A program made the translations under genes and the position numbers. The notes beneath the pieces are model-generated. The model saw only the letters and a program-made list of their open reading frames with translations, was not told the DNA's origin and ran no database searches. This document shows, in pieces, positions 61,907 to 64,000 of a stretch of DNA of 64,000 nt (position 1 is the first letter of the stretch; the number at the start of each line of letters is the position of its first letter). The stretch lies in contig CADDYS010000001.1 in assembly GCA_902810715.1 (NCBI GenBank), positions 1 through 64,000 on the forward strand, read 5' to 3'. Origin of the DNA: a bacterium. GTDB taxonomy: Bacteria; Actinomycetota; Aquicultoria; Aquicultorales; Aquicultoraceae.

Positions 61907-63178
61907 ATGGCTAAGTATTATTTCGCACCGGTACAAGCTAAAGGAGCCAAATATTATTGGGCGGTAGGTATCTCAGGAGCCCTAGCGCTAGCCTGGCTCG
62001 TAGCTTCTTACATAAGATTTATAGGTGGCCCATATCTTACCGGATTAAATCATCAGGTAACCTGGGCCGGTCCAAAGGTAGTCTTCGTACTCTTTGTTGG
62101 CTTAAGCGCAGGTTCGTTGATTTTATCAGCACTTGCTTCTGTGTTCGGCCAGAAAGAGTATAAGGTGCTGTCAAGAATCGGAGGATTTTTTTCAGTTTTG
62201 TTTATATTGGCTGCATTATTACTCCTTATAACTGATTGGGGTAGGCCGGACCGGATTTTTCTTGTATTTAATCCAAGCAATATGAACCCGACATCGATGC
62301 TATCGCTAAATGCTGTCTTCTACACAACATATATGATTATCGGTATCTTTTATCTATGGGCGCAGTTTAAAGAGCATGATAAGGCTATGACGGGGCTCGC
62401 GATAGCGGCGGTCATCGCGGCTGTTTTTGTGCATACGGGTACGGGGTTCATTTTCGCGATCGCCAACGCAAGAGAGATGCTCTTTACGCCGGTTGTCCCG
62501 ATTGCATTTGTTGTTGCAGCTCTCTCGTCCGGAACCGGATTGATCATGAACATCTTGTATTTCACATTTAAACTAACGGGAAGGCCGATCGATGTTCGCT
62601 TCTTCAGGCAACTAGGTAAGGTAATGCTTGGATTGATCATCTTTGTCATATATCTAATGGCGGTTGAGCACTTAATACATCTATATGTACCAGAGCACCG
62701 GGAAGCTGAGCTCTTCGTGCTGTTTGGTAAGGATGGCGGAGCATTCTTCACCTGGGCATTCTGGGGCGGCCTTATCGGGCTCGGCGGCATAGTGCCGATC
62801 TTCTTGCTGCTATATAAGCGTACAAGAGACAACTTGAAGTGGATACTTACGGCGGGCGGCTTGCACGTATTTGGGATTCTCTGCGAGAGGATGCTTATTA
62901 TCCTGCCGGGCCAGATGCTCCCGATTAATATACTACCTGGATATACGATGAGCAGTGCATTTGCTGATGGTAAGATAGCGACTTACCTCCCATCTGGATG
63001 GGAGTGGATGCAGCTAATAGGTATTTTTGGGTTCGTTGTATTTGTCTATTTGATGGGGTTGAGAATGCTACCTCTCTTGCCGGTTGAAGGTAGGTACGTA
63101 AAGAAAGGCAAACCGGAGGTTACCGAGTTAGATGAATTGGTTAAAGCAGAGTTAGTTACTACTAGTATTACAACTTAA
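61907..63178 (+). CDS. dsrP: DsrP, NrfD-like membrane subunit
   Basis: 423 residues, about ten membrane helices of the NrfD/PsrC family (TWAGPKVVFVLFVGLSAGSLI in part, then GRPDRIFLVFNPSNMNP, HTGTGFIFAIANAR). It exchanges electrons with quinone and pairs with DsrO. Last gene before the dsrA leader. Confidence 0.94.
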   Translation: MAKYYFAPVQAKGAKYYWAVGISGALALAWLVASYIRFIGGPYLTGLNHQVTWAGPKVVFVLFVGLSAGSLILSALASVFGQKEYKVLSRIGGFFSVLFILAALLLLITDWGRPDRIFLVFNPSNMNPTSMLSLNAVFYTTYMIIGIFYLWAQFKEHDKAMTGLAIAAVIAAVFVHTGTGFIFAIANAREMLFTPVVPIAFVVAALSSGTGLIMNILYFTFKLTGRPIDVRFFRQLGKVMLGLIIFVIYLMAVEHLIHLYVPEHREAELFVLFGKDGGAFFTWAFWGGLIGLGGIVPIFLLLYKRTRDNLKWILTAGGLHVFGILCERMLIILPGQMLPINILPGYTMSSAFADGKIATYLPSGWEWMQLIGIFGFVVFVYLMGLRMLPLLPVEGRYVKKGKPEVTELDELVKAELVTTSITT

Positions 63179-63183
63179 TTTAC

Positions 63184-63292
63184 GTGTCATTGCGAGCACC
63201 CGACCCACTGAAAGTGGGTAATTTAAGAAAGAAAACACTTTGGCAGAAGAAGTGTTTTCTTAGGAGGAGCGATAGCGACGTGGCAATCTCGC
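63184..63292. repeat. REP-like dispersed repeat split by two hairpins
   Basis: The ends GTCATTGCGAG (63185-63195) and GAGCGATAGCGACGTGGCAATCTCG (63266-63291, named by its ends only) together make a repeat type seen scattered in many bacterial genomes. Between them are ACCCACT-GAA-AGTGGGT (63203-63219) and a 12-bp stem AAGAAAACACTT (63229-63240) with 63250-63261. It lies in the dsrP-dsrA gap. Confidence 0.6.
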
Positions 63293-63356
63293 TAAGACTA
63301 TAAGTTAACCGGTAAAGCAATTAAATTTGCTGCAACAAAGAAAAGGAGGCTAAGTA

Positions 63357-64000
63357 ATGTCAGACGACCTAAAGACTCCACTCTTGGATGAGTTGGAAAA
63401 AGGACCATGGCCAAGTTTCGTCAAGGACCTGAAACAGATGGCTTCAAAGAAACCCATGGTCAAGGACCTACTGCGCCAGTTGGAAAAGTCGTATCGTGAC
63501 AAAAGGGGCTACTGGAAGCACGGCGGTTTGGTCGGTATCATGGGTTACGGTGGAGGTGTTATCGGTAGGTATACGGCACTACCGGACGAATTCCCAGGTG
63601 TCTCTCACTTCCACACACTCAGGGTTAACCAACCATCGGGTTGGTTCTACACCTCGAAGGCGCTAAATGAGCTAATGGATATTTGGGATGCACACGGCTC
63701 AGGCCTTCTCAATGTACATGGCTCCACCGGTGACCTGGTTTTCTTAGGCACCGTAACGGATGAGCTCGAGCCAACATTTAGGGATCTAACCGCGAAGGAT
63801 TGGGATCTTGGTGGTTCCGGTTCAGACCTGAGAACACCAAGCTGCTGTGTAGGCCCAGCAAGGTGTGAAAACGCATGCTATGATACTTTGGCTCTAACCT
63901 ATGATTTGACCCATAAGTATCAGGACGAGCTGCACAGGCCAATGTTTAACTATAAGTATAAGATTAAAATGTCTGGATGCCCGAATGATTGCACAGCCGC
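63357..64000 (+). CDS. dsrA: dissimilatory sulfite reductase alpha subunit DsrA (5' part)
   Basis: The first ~214 codons, cut by the window edge. Features of Dsr[23 protein letters not shown] region (in part), [28 protein letters not shown], the siroheme/cluster region [14 protein letters not shown] and SGCPNDC. AAAAGGAGG before the ATG. DsrAB reduces sulfite with DsrC. Whether the sequence is of the reductive or oxidative type needs a tree. Confidence 0.96.
   Translation, partial: MSDDLKTPLLDELEKGPWPSFVKDLKQMASKKPMVKDLLRQLEKSYRDKRGYWKHGGLVGIMGYGGGVIGRYTALPDEFPGVSHFHTLRVNQPSGWFYTSKALNELMDIWDAHGSGLLNVHGSTGDLVFLGTVTDELEPTFRDLTAKDWDLGGSGSDLRTPSCCVGPARCENACYDTLALTYDLTHKYQDELHRPMFNYKYKIKMSGCPNDCTA

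Overview
The window reads as one chromosome segment of an anaerobic, Gram-positive-type bacterium that makes energy from sulfate. It carries sat, aprBA, qmoABC, dsrN, dsrC, dsrMKJOP and the start of dsrA, together with an agr-type quorum-sensing locus of the kind found in Firmicutes-like genomes. Full QmoC plus DsrJOP is not the usual Desulfotomaculum layout, so a deep-branching anaerobic Actinomycetota or an unusual Firmicute is my inference; nothing in the window fixes the taxonomy. No rRNA, tRNA, CRISPR array or complete insertion sequence was seen.

Layout. 1-1.2 kb: a broken four-helix-bundle gene and a VapC/Phd toxin-antitoxin pair. 1.3-2.9 kb: a cobalamin riboswitch controlling a short ThiC-like enzyme, probably the hydroxybenzimidazole synthase BzaF. 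3.3-15.9 kb: an agr-like system (sensor kinase, LytTR regulator, AgrB, AgrD), an ABC exporter, then a RiPP-like cluster: a 40-residue precursor, two PqqD-like proteins, two radical SAM enzymes, TldD/TldE proteases, and remnants of a second ABC system. Two direct-repeat sites with a 21-bp period sit before the exporter and before the precursor and tie the two halves together. 16-24.5 kb: TPP riboswitch and Thi4, a P-type ATPase, a broken PAS-GAF-PP2C phosphatase, queCDEF and a polysaccharide deacetylase. 24.5-31.6 kb: a NarL-type two-component pair, a TauE-type exporter with partners, and dsrEFH. 31.6-34.9 kb: a BPL_N-domain protein, a sulfide:quinone-oxidoreductase-like flavoprotein with an in-frame TGA at a redox-cysteine position, and tusA. 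35.4-42.8 kb: aprBA-qmoABC. 42.9-55.6 kb: a paralogous two-component pair, sat, two more TauE exporters, two tandem Usp proteins, a RACo-like protein and an MFS carrier. 55.8-64 kb: a second broken four-helix-bundle gene, dsrN, dsrC, dsrMKJOP and partial dsrA.

How the parts work together. Sat and AprBA activate and reduce sulfate to sulfite; QmoABC feeds electrons to AprBA. DsrAB, DsrC and DsrMKJOP take sulfite on to sulfide; DsrN probably amidates the siroheme. DsrEFH and TusA handle protein-bound sulfur. Four promoters (SQR-like gene, aprBA, sat, dsrC) have the same layout: TTGACA, 17 bp, a -10 box, exactly 3 bp, then a GTAACAATTG-type dyad; a related site lies before qmoA. This is a sulfur regulon with an operator on the start site. 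dsrE and tusA instead share ATAC-N8-GTAT dyads in the promoter spacer, resembling CsoR/CstR operators.

Main leads: (1) a possible selenocysteine-containing SQR-like enzyme with a hairpin after the UGA; (2) a quorum-controlled, cysteine-free RiPP whose precursor ends in WLWY, the same tetrapeptide found in the cysteine-free AgrD signal peptide; (3) the sulfur regulon operator architecture.
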